Source of the DNA: Sinorhizobium fredii NGR234 | Lineage (GTDB): Bacteria; Pseudomonadota; Alphaproteobacteria; Rhizobiales; Rhizobiaceae | Direction: 5' to 3' | DNA length: 64,000 nt | Assembly (NCBI RefSeq): GCF_000018545.1 | Contig: NC_012586.1 | Span: forward strand, 1,674,001 to 1,738,000 | Shown here: one piece after another, positions 35,968-44,582 of the stretch | Layout of the letters: each line of letters begins with the position of its first letter | How positions within the stretch are numbered: the stretch's first letter is position 1 | Translations under genes and position numbers: made by a program | The notes under the pieces: model-generated | The model's input: the letters and a program-made list of their open reading frames with translations, nothing else | Database searches by the model: none | Told to the model about the DNA's origin: nothing

Positions 35968-36735
35968 GTCGCGCGGGCGTCGCGGCCGCGTCGGCAGGAC
36001 CGCGCTCCCATAGTGAGCAGCCATCCCGCAATACGTGCGGTTGACCTGGGGATCGAAGTGGCAGGCCTTGATGATCGCCACCTTGGCATTGTCGGGAACC
36101 AGCAAGGCTGGCGCACCGCCAAAAAACTCCAGCGCCAGGATATGGCATTCGATCCAGTCGGGAAGCGTCTCGCTCCAGCGCGCCTGCGCATAGGAAAGGC
36201 TCGATGCCCCCAGAACCGCCACGAACAGATGCGCCTGCCGTGTCTTGCCCGACCGCCTATCAACGACAACCGTGACCGTGTCGCCGGCGTAGTCGACGAA
36301 CAGCTTGTCGCCGGCAGCGTGATCCTGCCGCATCGTCACAGGCAGCTTCATCGCCCAGCCGCGGTAAAGGTCACAGTACCGGCTGTAGCGATAGCCGTCC
36401 GGATAACGGCTGATGTATTCGTCCCAGAGGATCTGCAGCGTCATGTGCTTGCGCTTCAGCTCGCGATGGACATGTGCCCAGTCCGGCTCAGGGCTCCGAC
36501 GATGACCCGTCTTCGTCCCGGCCGCCTTGTAAAGCGCCGCCTCCAGGACTGCATCGCTGACACCGTCGCTCAACGGCCACGATAGCTCCGCAATGGCCGC
36601 ACGCCGCAGCGTCTCGCGCACCGTCGATGGCGCAGCTCCAACCCGCACCGCAATCGACTTGTGCCCAAGCCCTTGCTCAAAGCGATATCTCAATATCTCG
36701 CGGACACGCCGCATCTCCAGTCTCTCCGCAGGCAT
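35968..36735 (-). pseudogene. istA: istA, N-terminal part (split by nested element)
   Basis: This is the 5' part of the IS21 transposase gene. It starts with a helix-turn-helix DNA-binding region (MRRVREILRYRFEQGLGHKS, then GAAPSTVRETLRRA) and includes two catalytic aspartates in KLFVDYAGDTVTVVVD and LLVPDNAKVAIIKACH. It stops being IstA-like at RPRDK, where the nested element begins; the frame then runs about 17 foreign residues to a stop at 35917. The third catalytic residue (Glu) is in the other piece at 31865-32643. Confidence 0.87.
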
Positions 36736-36805
36736 CCCGTTCCTTCCTCGTCACAATCGAAGGAAGAAACTTCACACCAGCAGAACACCCATGCCAGACG
36801 CCTTC

Positions 36806-36906
36806 CGAAGGGGGCGGCATCATCTCGGAATCAGGGGGCGACTATTTCTCGGAATTGAGGGGCGAGATCATTTCGGAATCAAGGGGCGGATTGCTTCGGA
36901 ATTTGC
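36806..36906 (-). repeat. IS21 right terminal repeats
   Basis: Four units with TCGGAAT (or CTTCCGAAG at the inner edge) and GGGGCG follow about every 24 bases. They are inverted relative to the left-end set and probably bind IstA. The outermost unit ends next to the direct repeat at 36907. Confidence 0.7.
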
Positions 36907-36916
36907 AAACCGTGTG
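36907..36916 (+). repeat. Direct repeat flanking IS21 element, right copy
   Basis: AAACCGTGTG, identical to 30981-30990. Its last three bases are the GTG that probably starts the lipoprotein hydrolase gene, so each copy of the repeat would carry this codon. Confidence 0.65.
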
Positions 36917-38287
36917 GCACATAGCTATTGCGTTGCTGGACTTGGTCTTGGCCGCAAATTCACCAGCTATATTGGACGGGTCCGATTAATCAACTTTTGC
37001 CTGGCGTGGGCAGCGGTCCTCTTGCTTGTCTGCCTTGCTGGCTGTGCCACGGAGCGCGCGGAGGTTGCAACGCAACCCATTACTGAGTCGCCGGCGTTGC
37101 CAAGCACCCAGACCATTCAGTCCCACTCGACTCCCGGAGCCTTCGACCTCCTCTACATCACCGACCGGGCTCCTGTAACTGCTGCAAACGGCACGTTGTC
37201 CTACGGTGCCGAAAGAGCCATATCCTTGAGTTTCGGATCGGTGTCGCTCACCCCAACACGCAACTCTCCCACCAGCAAAAGTCAGATGCGCGTCGGCGCG
37301 GTTTCCGAGATCGGCCGGTTTCCGGCGACACCTTACGGCGTCGTGGCGACCGCGAACGGGCTAAGCCGCACGCCGACGGCAGTCGCGGCCCACGAGCGGG
37401 CTGCCGTATCGCTGCAGGCCGAAGTCAATCGTCGGCTCGCAATAGCCGATCGCAAGGAAGTCGTGGTCTTTATTCACGGATACAACAACAGCTTCGACGA
37501 CGCCGCCCGCACCACAGGCGAGATTTGCAGGTCGCTGCAGAACCAGTTTGTCTGCATTGCCCTGACTTGGCCTGCTGGGGGCTCCGGCGGCTTGTTCTTT
37601 GGCTACAACATAGACCGAGAGTCGAGCGAGTTTTCAGTCGCGGATCTTAAGAAAGCCATTCGCATCATCGCCGAAGCTAAGGGTGTCGAGCGGCTTCACC
37701 TCCTGGCGCATAGCCGCGGGACCGATGTGCTCGCGAGTGTGGTCCAGCAACTCAGCATCGAAGCGTATGTTAGCCGATCGTCAATGTGGCAGCGCTACAA
37801 GATGGCGAACGTGGTGTTTTTCGCTCCCGATATTGATCTCGATGTGGCCTCTTCCAAGTTGTTCGCGTGGGTATCGGACCCAGATCTTGCCTTCGGCAGC
37901 CAATCAAGGCCAAGTGTGGTCCCGCCTCAAGGCCCTCTGCATCTCACGGTTTATTCGTCTCCCGGGGACAAAGCGTTGGGGGCATCAAGCCTGCTCTTCG
38001 GCAGCGCCTTGCGGCTGGGGCAGCTCGCTGTAAACAGGCTTCCCAAGGACAGGAGCGAGGCGGCGTCCAAATGGGCCGGGTCTCGCATGGGAGGGCTGGT
38101 CGATTTCATCGAGTTTTCTGGTGGCGGCTTCATCGGCCATAGCTATTTCTCGTCCAATCCGGCTGTCAAGGCTGACTTGGTTGCGCTCATCCGCGATAGA
38201 GTGAAAGCTGGCGATCCGGGTCGCCAAATCGTCGAAATCAAACGCCCCTTCTGGCGGGTATCGGATGTACAGCAGGCCTTGAGATGA
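36914..38287 (+). CDS. Alpha/beta hydrolase lipoprotein (DUF900 family), separated from its leader by IS21
   Basis: The protein (457 aa from GTG 36914) has a lipoprotein signal with the lipobox LAGC (in AAVLLLVCLAGCATER) and a DUF900-type alpha/beta hydrolase domain. EVVVFIHGYNNSFDDAARTT forms the oxyanion region, LHLLAHSRGTDVLASVV the nucleophile elbow with Ser in HSRG, and NVVFFAPDIDLDVASS carries the likely Asp; GHSYFSSNP may supply the His. There is no in-frame ATG before the signal sequence. The native ribosome site seems to lie 5.9 kb upstream (30973) beyond the IS21 element, so expression now depends on sequence within the element. Substrate unknown. Confidence 0.75.
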   Translation: MAHSYCVAGLGLGRKFTSYIGRVRLINFCLAWAAVLLLVCLAGCATERAEVATQPITESPALPSTQTIQSHSTPGAFDLLYITDRAPVTAANGTLSYGAERAISLSFGSVSLTPTRNSPTSKSQMRVGAVSEIGRFPATPYGVVATANGLSRTPTAVAAHERAAVSLQAEVNRRLAIADRKEVVVFIHGYNNSFDDAARTTGEICRSLQNQFVCIALTWPAGGSGGLFFGYNIDRESSEFSVADLKKAIRIIAEAKGVERLHLLAHSRGTDVLASVVQQLSIEAYVSRSSMWQRYKMANVVFFAPDIDLDVASSKLFAWVSDPDLAFGSQSRPSVVPPQGPLHLTVYSSPGDKALGASSLLFGSALRLGQLAVNRLPKDRSEAASKWAGSRMGGLVDFIEFSGGGFIGHSYFSSNPAVKADLVALIRDRVKAGDPGRQIVEIKRPFWRVSDVQQALR

Positions 38288-38812
38288 TCGCTTTCGAGGC
38301 TTCGGAGCGATCCTGCGGAAGCGCGGGTCCGGGCCAAAAGCCGACCCATCGATACTTTGCGGAACTGCGGACCGCCCGGTGGTGAGAAGCTTTATCACTG
38401 CCCCAGATTTTCGTGACACCTGGCGCCCGCGGTTCCCTTCAATACATCATGCGATCTTTTCAGCATAAACGAGGACATCATCCTGGCAACGCGCCGGGCA
38501 CGAGGTTCTTGAAGACAGCTGTCCTCAACCCTGAGCGGTCATCAATCGTGAACGCGATGAACCCTCCAAAGACGTTCCATCGGGAATTCTCCCAATTTCT
38601 GAAGCCTCAGCACGGCTCAACGAAAGCTTCCCTCTGATTCGAGCGCCTCGATAACCTCCGATATCCAAGTGCCGAGCCGCTCCCGCCTTTCGCATCACCC
38701 GACAGATGCCTGCGTAGAATAGATGAGCGCACGACACTTCCCCATTCTCCTAAACCGACCACATGGTCCCTGAAGTGCTACGGCACAAACTGAATGAGCA
38801 AGGAGATGAGAG
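38288..38812. other. Intergenic stretch with no supported gene
   Basis: About 520 bases between the hydrolase gene and the SPW-repeat gene. A few short frames occur on both strands (for example 38413-38637) but none has a ribosome site, a protein-like composition or a family. The stretch just before 38813 carries the AAGGAGATGAGAG ribosome site of the next gene. No terminator-like hairpin was found. Confidence 0.4.
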
Positions 38813-39166
38813 ATGAAAAGCGAAGTGCCAAGTAAGTCGTTGGAGTGGAGCAATCTGGTTCTGGGCGCAGCGTTCGTCTGCGCTGCCTACATGTTTGGCG
38901 GACAACCCGTCGCGGCATGGAATGCGGCGATCACGGGCACCTTGATGGTCTGCTGCTCTGCCGTGGCCCTCACTCGCTATGGGGCTTGGGTCGAATGGTC
39001 CAATCTCCTCTTGGGGAGCTGGGCGGTGGTCGCCCCGTTCCTGCTCGGCTTCGGATCACAGCCCGTCGCGATGTGGACACATGTCCTGCTTGGGCTTTGC
39101 GTCGCGACGATCGCTGCAATCCAGCTGGCGGCCGCCAGGCGCCCAAGCCCTCGAGCGTCAAGCTAA
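38813..39166 (+). CDS. SPW-repeat integral membrane protein
   Basis: The 117-residue protein has two copies of the SPW-type repeat: LEWSNLVLGAAFVCAAYMFG and VEWSNLLLGSWAVVAPFLLG, each followed by a second hydrophobic helix, giving four membrane spans. Position-equivalent Trp and Asn residues and the QPVAAWN/QPVAMWT pairs show the internal duplication. The family is known only as small inner-membrane proteins of unknown function. A strong AAGGAG site supports the ATG. It stands alone, 400 bases before the PAS-kinase gene. Confidence 0.85.
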   Translation: MKSEVPSKSLEWSNLVLGAAFVCAAYMFGGQPVAAWNAAITGTLMVCCSAVALTRYGAWVEWSNLLLGSWAVVAPFLLGFGSQPVAMWTHVLLGLCVATIAAIQLAAARRPSPRASS

Positions 39167-39566
39167 AGGCCGGGGAGTGAGGCAGCGGCCGGTTTACGAA
39201 GTGTAATCGATCGCAAACACCGTCGCCGAGACGTCATGAAGCAGCTCAAGAAAAAGAATGTCGTTGGCTTGCTGCCTTGTCTCACGCCAGGGCGGCAAGC
39301 AGCGGCTCGTCGCCGACCTTGGTCGCCGAAGTCTCGGCGTTGCCGACCGTCAGCGGAAAAGGCAGAGTAATTTCCGGCTCACTCGCTTTGATCCAGCTTT
39401 CCACGAATGCGGCGTAGCGGCGACGCCGCCGCGCAATACATGGATTTCCATGAATTGCGGCTGTGGTGCGGCGGGTTTACGGTGTCGAGACGCGTTCGCC
39501 AGCCCAATTTCGAGAATAACTGCTGTACGCGCTGACGATCCCTGAGTTGTCCGGCAGGAGCAGCTG
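39167..39566 (+). promoter_or_regulatory. Upstream region of the PAS-kinase operon
   Basis: This 400-base region has no convincing gene. It contains a strong hairpin (arms 39409-39415 and 39423-39429, 7-base loop) and a short palindromic stretch around 39440-39455. The ribosome site CAGGAG (39555-39560) serves the kinase gene. The promoter presumably lies here, but no clear -35/-10 pair is visible. Confidence 0.35.
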
Positions 39567-42500
39567 ATGATGAGCGTTTGGTCGCACCGCCCCAAATTCC
39601 TTCACCTGGGGCTATTCTTCGCGGCCTATGTTCTGGGCTGCGGTTTCGCTCAGTCGCTCGCAATCGTGCCCGGGACAGGTGTTTCCATTTGGCCCCCGGG
39701 CGGGCTTTTCATGGCCACGCTTGTTCTCACGCCGCCGTACAGCTGGCCCTGGTGGATGGTCAGTGGCTGTCTGGCTGAGTTGTTCAGCAATGCGGTATGG
39801 TTCCACAGCCCGCTGCCCGCCGCCTTGCTCATCTATATTGCCAACGCGCTCGAAGCAGCGGTTGGGGCATGGCTGGTGAACCGGGTGCTAAGGCGGCCGG
39901 TCCGGCTGGAAACGCTGCAGGAAGTTCTCGCATTCGTCGTGCTGGGGGCTGGAATTGCACCTGTTGTGGGCGCGACTATCGGTAGTGCGACACTGGCGTT
40001 GTTTGCCATACAATCGCAATCCTTCACAACAGCCTGGCCTCTTTGGTGGATCGGAGATGCTACCGGAGTCCTGATCGTGGCGCCGCTGGTGCTGGTCATG
40101 TTCAATAGCTGGCATGGCAGGCCGTGGCTGTCGACCTCGCAATGGATGGAGGCCTGCGCCCTGGGACTGATCCTTCTCTGTGTCGCAGCCCTGTCACTCA
40201 GCGGCTACCTGCCCTTCGCCTATATCGTCATGCCGCCTCTTCTTTGGGCGGCGGTGCGGTTCGATTTCAAAGGCGCCGCCGTCAGCCTGACCCTCCTTGC
40301 TCTGATCACGCTGATGTTCACGATTTCCGGCTCTAGCCAATTTGCCGGAGATCCCGAGTCCCAGAGGCAAAAGCACATCATGCTGCAGCTTTTTCTGGCC
40401 ATCTCGGCATTATCGGCGCTGATCGTGGCCGCCATATCCCGGCAGCATCAGCTGGCGCTGCTCACCGTGCGCCGGAGTGAGCGGCAACTTCAGCAGCTGA
40501 TCGACGCCGTTCCCGCTCTCATTTGGTGTACGACGCCAGAAGGAATACCGTGTTACCTCAACAAGCGCGTTACCGATGTCACCGGCGTCACGCTCGAGGA
40601 CTTGATCGCGCCTGACGGCTCGCGATCTCTGAGCGTCGTCCATCCGGATGATCGGATCGCGATGGATGAAGCCTTCGCACGCTCATTCGAGACGGGTGAA
40701 CCCTTCCTGTGGAGATATCGCCAGCGCCGGGCAAACGGTCCTCATCGGTGGGTGGAGAGCCGCGCGGAGCCTTTGCGCGACGAGTCCGGCGCGATCGTCC
40801 AGTGGTACGGTGTGTCCGTCGACATCGAAGACATGATGAAGGCGCAGGAGGCCTTGCGAGACCGCGAGCGGGAGCTCTCGCAACTCGTCGACATGGTCCC
40901 GATCCCCATCTGGCGTCTGGCATCCGACGGCGAGCCGACATTCTTCAACAAGCGCCTCATCGACTTTCTCGGCTCGGACGTAGCGGACTATGACACGGCG
41001 ACCATGACTCCGCTGGCGGCCGCCATTGCGGCCGTCGTTCATCCCGACGATGCAGCCAGAATGGGGAATGCGCTCAACCACAGCCTCGTCACCGGCGAGC
41101 GCTTCTTCATGAGGTATCGCCTGCGTCGCGCGGATGGCGTGTATCGCTGGGTGGAGGGCCGCGCGGAGCCGATGCGGGATGAGAGCGGACGCATCGTCCA
41201 GTGGTACGGCCTCTCGCACGACATAGACGATCAGCTGCGCGCCGAGGAGGCGCTGCGGAAAAGCGAGCGGCAGCTTGCGCTCCTTGTCGACGTGGTTCCG
41301 GTCGCCATCGCGTGTCTGACGCCCGGCGGAGAGCCGAACTTCTTCAATAAGCGCTTGAGCGACTTTCTCGGCCTGGACGTAGCGGATGTGGACAAGCCGG
41401 GAGTGACCCGGCTGGCGGCCGCAATAGCGGCGGCCGTCCATCCGGACGACGCAACAGAGTTCGGGGACGAGCTCAGCCGCTGCCTCGTCACTGGCGAGAG
41501 CTTCTCCAGGAAGTATCGTCTGCGTCGTGCGGACGGCGTGTACCGCTGGATGGAGGGCCGCGCCGAGCCGCTGCGCGATCATGGCGGAGCGATTTTTCAA
41601 TGGTACGCGGTTGCTATCGACATAGACGATGAAGTGCGTGCGCAGGAGGCACTGCGCGATCGGGAGCGCGAGCTCTCGCAGCTCGTGGACATGGTGCCGG
41701 TTCATATCAGACGACTTACGCCCGAGGGCGAGCCGATCTTCTTCAACAAGCGCCTGATTGATTTCTTCGGTCTGGACGTAGGTGATATGGACAAGCCGGG
41801 CACGAGCCGTCTCACCGCTGTCATACAGACCCTTATCCATCCCAACGACGCAACAGGTCTGCTCGAGACGGTCCGACGCTCGCTCGTTACCGGGGATCCC
41901 TTCTCGATGAAATATCGCATGCGCCGTGCAGACGGCGTGTATCGCTGGGTCGATGGTCGCGCGGAACCGCTGCGGGATCAAAGCGGCGCGATTGCGCAAT
42001 GGTACGTCATTTCCGTCGACGTAGACGACGAGATGCGGGCACAGGAGGCTTTGCGGGATCGTGAGCGGGAGCTCTCCCAACTCGTAGACATGGTCCCAAG
42101 TCTCCTGTGGAGGCTCAGTCCCGAGGGTGAACCGACCTTCCTCAACAGACGCGTGATAAATTTTCTTGGTCTGGATCTTGCGGATCTGGAGAAACCGGGC
42201 GTGAGCCGGCTGGAAGCCTTCATGGAAGCCGCCGTTCACCCCGACGATGCGGCCGATCTCTGGGGGGCGCTCAACCATTCCTTCGTCACGGGCGAGCGCT
42301 TCTCCAAGCAGTGTCGCCTTCGGCGTGCCGATGGTGTCTATCGCTGGGTGCAAGCCAGTGCAGATCCGCTCAGGGATGAGAGCGGACGCATCGTCCAGTG
42401 GTACGGCCTTTCGCATGACATCGACGACCAGCTGCGCGTTGAGGAGGCGCTGCGCGAAAGAGAACGCTCCCTCTGGCAGATCGTCGAGACACTGCCTGCA

Positions 42501-43568
42501 ATGATCGATTGCGCCGCTCCTGATGGGGAGCCGGTATACCGCAATCCGCAGCTCCGCGACTTTCTTGGCTATAAGCTTGAAGAGCTCGACGGAACGGGCA
42601 AGTCCCGGTTGGAGGGCACGCTTGATGCCGGCGTCCATCCTGACGAGGTCGATGGAGTCAAGGAGAACTATGCCCATTCGCTGACCACCGGGGAGCCCTA
42701 TGCACGAAGGCACCGCCTACGGCGCTTCGACGGCGAATATCGCTGGGTCGAAACGCGTGCTGCGCCGATGCGCAATACCGAGGGCACCATCGTTCAATGG
42801 AATGTCATATGCCTGGATATCGACGGCGAAGTTCGGGCAGAGGAAAAACTGCGCCTGGCGCAAGAGAGTCTGGCTCGCGCAAGTCAGGCGGCCAGCCTTT
42901 CCGAGCTTTCCGCTTCTATCGCGCACGAGGTGAACCAGCCCCTGGCAGCCGTCGTGGCGAACTCGCACGCCTGCCAACGCTGGCTGACCGCAGAGCCGCC
43001 GAATCTGCAACGCGCGCAGCGGACGGTAGAGCGCATCGTCCGGGATGCCAATTCGGCCGCCGACGTCGTCAGCCGCATTCGCGCCTTGTTCAAGCAATCC
43101 ATAGGGACGAGGATCAATGCGGCTCTTGCCAGCGTGATTAGCGAAGTTCGCAACCTTCTCGCCGATGAGGCAGCGCGGCGGCGCGTTCGGATCGACTTGA
43201 AGATCGATGGCGACCTTCCGCCGATCGCAATCGATCATATCCAGATCCAGCAGGTTCTGATCAATCTCATTCGCAACGGCATGGAGGCGATGGGCTCACT
43301 TGCGGGCGACAGGGTGCTTGGCATGCGCGCAAGCTATATCGGAGATGTGGTTCAGACCGAGATCAGCGATTTGGGCCCGGGCATCGAATTTCCCGACAGG
43401 GTATTCGAGCCGTTCTTCACGACAAAAAAAGACGGCATGGGCATGGGATTGGCGATCTGCCGCTCGATCGTCGAGTTGCACGGCGGACGATTGTGGGCCG
43501 AGAAGAACGAACCGCATGGAGCAAAGTTCATCTTCACCTTGCCGGTTGAAGCGAAGGCAGCGCCATGA
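39567..43568 (+). CDS. MASE1 sensor histidine kinase with six PAS domains
   Basis: This 1,333-residue kinase starts with an eight-helix MASE1 membrane sensor (about residues 8-290; FAQSLAIVPGTGVSIWPPGG is typical). Six PAS/PAC modules follow at about residues 300, 430, 564, 696, 829 and 963, with a period of about 133 residues; three begin with the same RDRERELSQLVDMVP. The HisKA domain has SELSASIAHEVNQPLAAVV, with phospho-acceptor His about 1120. The ATPase domain has NLIRNGMEAM, DLGPGIEF and EPFFTTKKDGMGMGLAICRS. A response regulator gene overlaps by 4 bases. It should autophosphorylate in response to a membrane or cytoplasmic cue and phosphorylate the downstream regulators. Confidence 0.94.
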   Translation: MMSVWSHRPKFLHLGLFFAAYVLGCGFAQSLAIVPGTGVSIWPPGGLFMATLVLTPPYSWPWWMVSGCLAELFSNAVWFHSPLPAALLIYIANALEAAVGAWLVNRVLRRPVRLETLQEVLAFVVLGAGIAPVVGATIGSATLALFAIQSQSFTTAWPLWWIGDATGVLIVAPLVLVMFNSWHGRPWLSTSQWMEACALGLILLCVAALSLSGYLPFAYIVMPPLLWAAVRFDFKGAAVSLTLLALITLMFTISGSSQFAGDPESQRQKHIMLQLFLAISALSALIVAAISRQHQLALLTVRRSERQLQQLIDAVPALIWCTTPEGIPCYLNKRVTDVTGVTLEDLIAPDGSRSLSVVHPDDRIAMDEAFARSFETGEPFLWRYRQRRANGPHRWVESRAEPLRDESGAIVQWYGVSVDIEDMMKAQEALRDRERELSQLVDMVPIPIWRLASDGEPTFFNKRLIDFLGSDVADYDTATMTPLAAAIAAVVHPDDAARMGNALNHSLVTGERFFMRYRLRRADGVYRWVEGRAEPMRDESGRIVQWYGLSHDIDDQLRAEEALRKSERQLALLVDVVPVAIACLTPGGEPNFFNKRLSDFLGLDVADVDKPGVTRLAAAIAAAVHPDDATEFGDELSRCLVTGESFSRKYRLRRADGVYRWMEGRAEPLRDHGGAIFQWYAVAIDIDDEVRAQEALRDRERELSQLVDMVPVHIRRLTPEGEPIFFNKRLIDFFGLDVGDMDKPGTSRLTAVIQTLIHPNDATGLLETVRRSLVTGDPFSMKYRMRRADGVYRWVDGRAEPLRDQSGAIAQWYVISVDVDDEMRAQEALRDRERELSQLVDMVPSLLWRLSPEGEPTFLNRRVINFLGLDLADLEKPGVSRLEAFMEAAVHPDDAADLWGALNHSFVTGERFSKQCRLRRADGVYRWVQASADPLRDESGRIVQWYGLSHDIDDQLRVEEALRERERSLWQIVETLPAMIDCAAPDGEPVYRNPQLRDFLGYKLEELDGTGKSRLEGTLDAGVHPDEVDGVKENYAHSLTTGEPYARRHRLRRFDGEYRWVETRAAPMRNTEGTIVQWNVICLDIDGEVRAEEKLRLAQESLARASQAASLSELSASIAHEVNQPLAAVVANSHACQRWLTAEPPNLQRAQRTVERIVRDANSAADVVSRIRALFKQSIGTRINAALASVISEVRNLLADEAARRRVRIDLKIDGDLPPIAIDHIQIQQVLINLIRNGMEAMGSLAGDRVLGMRASYIGDVVQTEISDLGPGIEFPDRVFEPFFTTKKDGMGMGLAICRSIVELHGGRLWAEKNEPHGAKFIFTLPVEAKAAP

Positions 43569-44215
43569 CGAGCGATGATCATGTTGTCTTCATCGTCGAC
43601 GACGATGAACGCATCCGCGAGGCGCTCAGCGACCTGCTGGACTCGCACGGCATACGCGCCATCGCCTTCGGATCAGCCGGCGAATATGTGAGCGCGGATA
43701 AGCCGGATGTCCCCGCCTGCCTAATTCTCGATGTCGAATTGCCGGATATCAACGGCCTCGATCTGCAGAGGCAGATCGCCGACGTCGATCACCCGCCGAT
43801 CGTGTTCATCACGGGGCACGGCGACATTCCATCTTCAGTGCGTGCGATCAAGCACGGCGCCGTGGATTTCCTGACGAAGCCGTTCAGCGATGCTGACCTC
43901 ATGGCAGCAATCGGCGCGGCGATCGCTGAAGATCGGGTGAAGAGAGCGGCACGCGCCGAACTCAGCATGCTGGGACAACGTTATCGCGAACTGACACCGC
44001 GAGAGCGCGAGGTACTGCCGCTGGTCGTGAGCGGTCTTCTCAACAAGCAGGCGGCCGCTGAGTTGGGCATCAGCGAGGTCACGCTGCAGATACACAGAAG
44101 AAACGTGATGCACAAAATGGCCGCAGACTCGCTCGCCGATCTCGTGCGCATCGCGGAGAGGCTGGAAATACCGATCACCCACTCCCGGCGAGTGGGAGGG
44201 AATGACCATGAATAA
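43565..44215 (+). CDS. FixJ-family response regulator
   Basis: The 216-residue protein has a receiver domain (FIVDDDERIREALSDLLDSH; phospho-acceptor Asp in LILDVELPDINGLDLQ; switch Lys in DFLTKPFSD) and a C-terminal LuxR-type helix-turn-helix (LTPREREVLPLVVSGLLNKQ, then GISEVTLQIHRRNVMHKMAA). This is the NarL/FixJ layout. Its start overlaps the kinase stop (ATGA), so it is the most direct partner of the PAS kinase. It would bind DNA when phosphorylated; the target genes are unknown. Confidence 0.94.
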   Translation: MTSDDHVVFIVDDDERIREALSDLLDSHGIRAIAFGSAGEYVSADKPDVPACLILDVELPDINGLDLQRQIADVDHPPIVFITGHGDIPSSVRAIKHGAVDFLTKPFSDADLMAAIGAAIAEDRVKRAARAELSMLGQRYRELTPREREVLPLVVSGLLNKQAAAELGISEVTLQIHRRNVMHKMAADSLADLVRIAERLEIPITHSRRVGGNDHE

Positions 44216-44570
44216 GACAAGACATGTCGTCGCGATTGTTGATGATGATGCAAGACTACTTGAATCGGTGAGCGACCTTCTCGAATCCGCGGGCTACGTG
44301 GCCCGCAGCTTCCCGTCGGCGGGATCGTTGCTCGCCAGTGGGCTGTCGGACCTGGACGTCCTCATCACCGATATCGGAATGCCTGGGATGGACGGTCTCG
44401 AGCTTCGAGATCGTGTAAAGAAGTCTCGCCCCGAGCTGCCAGTATTTCTGATCACGGGCCGCCACGAGATAGCGGATCAGGGCCGCGCCCAGGGCAATAG
44501 CGGGTTTTTCCGCAAGCCCTTCGACGCCCAGGCCCTGCTCGCGGCCATCGCCAATGCTCTAGACAAATAG
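44202..44570 (+). CDS. Single-domain receiver protein
   Basis: The 122-residue protein is only a receiver domain: VAIVDDDARLLESVSDLLES, phospho-Asp in VLITDIGMPGMDGLELRDRV, and the Lys of GFFRKPFDAQALLAAI. No DNA-binding domain follows. It overlaps the preceding regulator gene by 14 bases in another frame. Such single-domain receivers often act as phosphate sinks or tune the flow from kinase to output regulators, here probably of the PAS-kinase system. Confidence 0.9.
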   Translation: MTMNKTRHVVAIVDDDARLLESVSDLLESAGYVARSFPSAGSLLASGLSDLDVLITDIGMPGMDGLELRDRVKKSRPELPVFLITGRHEIADQGRAQGNSGFFRKPFDAQALLAAIANALDK

Positions 44571-44582
44571 AAGGAGGGTGTC

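Larger units (their letters stand above)
30981..36916 (-). mobile_element. IS21-family insertion sequence, interrupted by a second element
   Basis: The element carries istB and a split istA on the minus strand. Its ends have multiple terminal repeats typical of IS21: three TTCCGA...CGCCCC units at the left (30991-31066) and four at the right (36806-36906). A perfect 10-bp direct repeat flanks it. Subtracting the 3.3-kb nested element leaves about 2.6 kb, normal for IS21. Because istA is broken, the copy cannot move unless IstA is supplied elsewhere. It sits between the ribosome site and the start of the lipoprotein hydrolase gene. Confidence 0.88.

Noticed and set aside
36593..36913. N-terminal extension of the lipoprotein hydrolase frame into the IS21 element
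   Set aside because: This part is antisense to istA and the terminal repeats. It is open by chance; the native start is more likely the GTG at 36914.
40683..42713. Minus-strand open frame of 676 codons with internal repeats
   Set aside because: It mirrors the PAS repeats of the kinase on the other strand; no independent protein signal.
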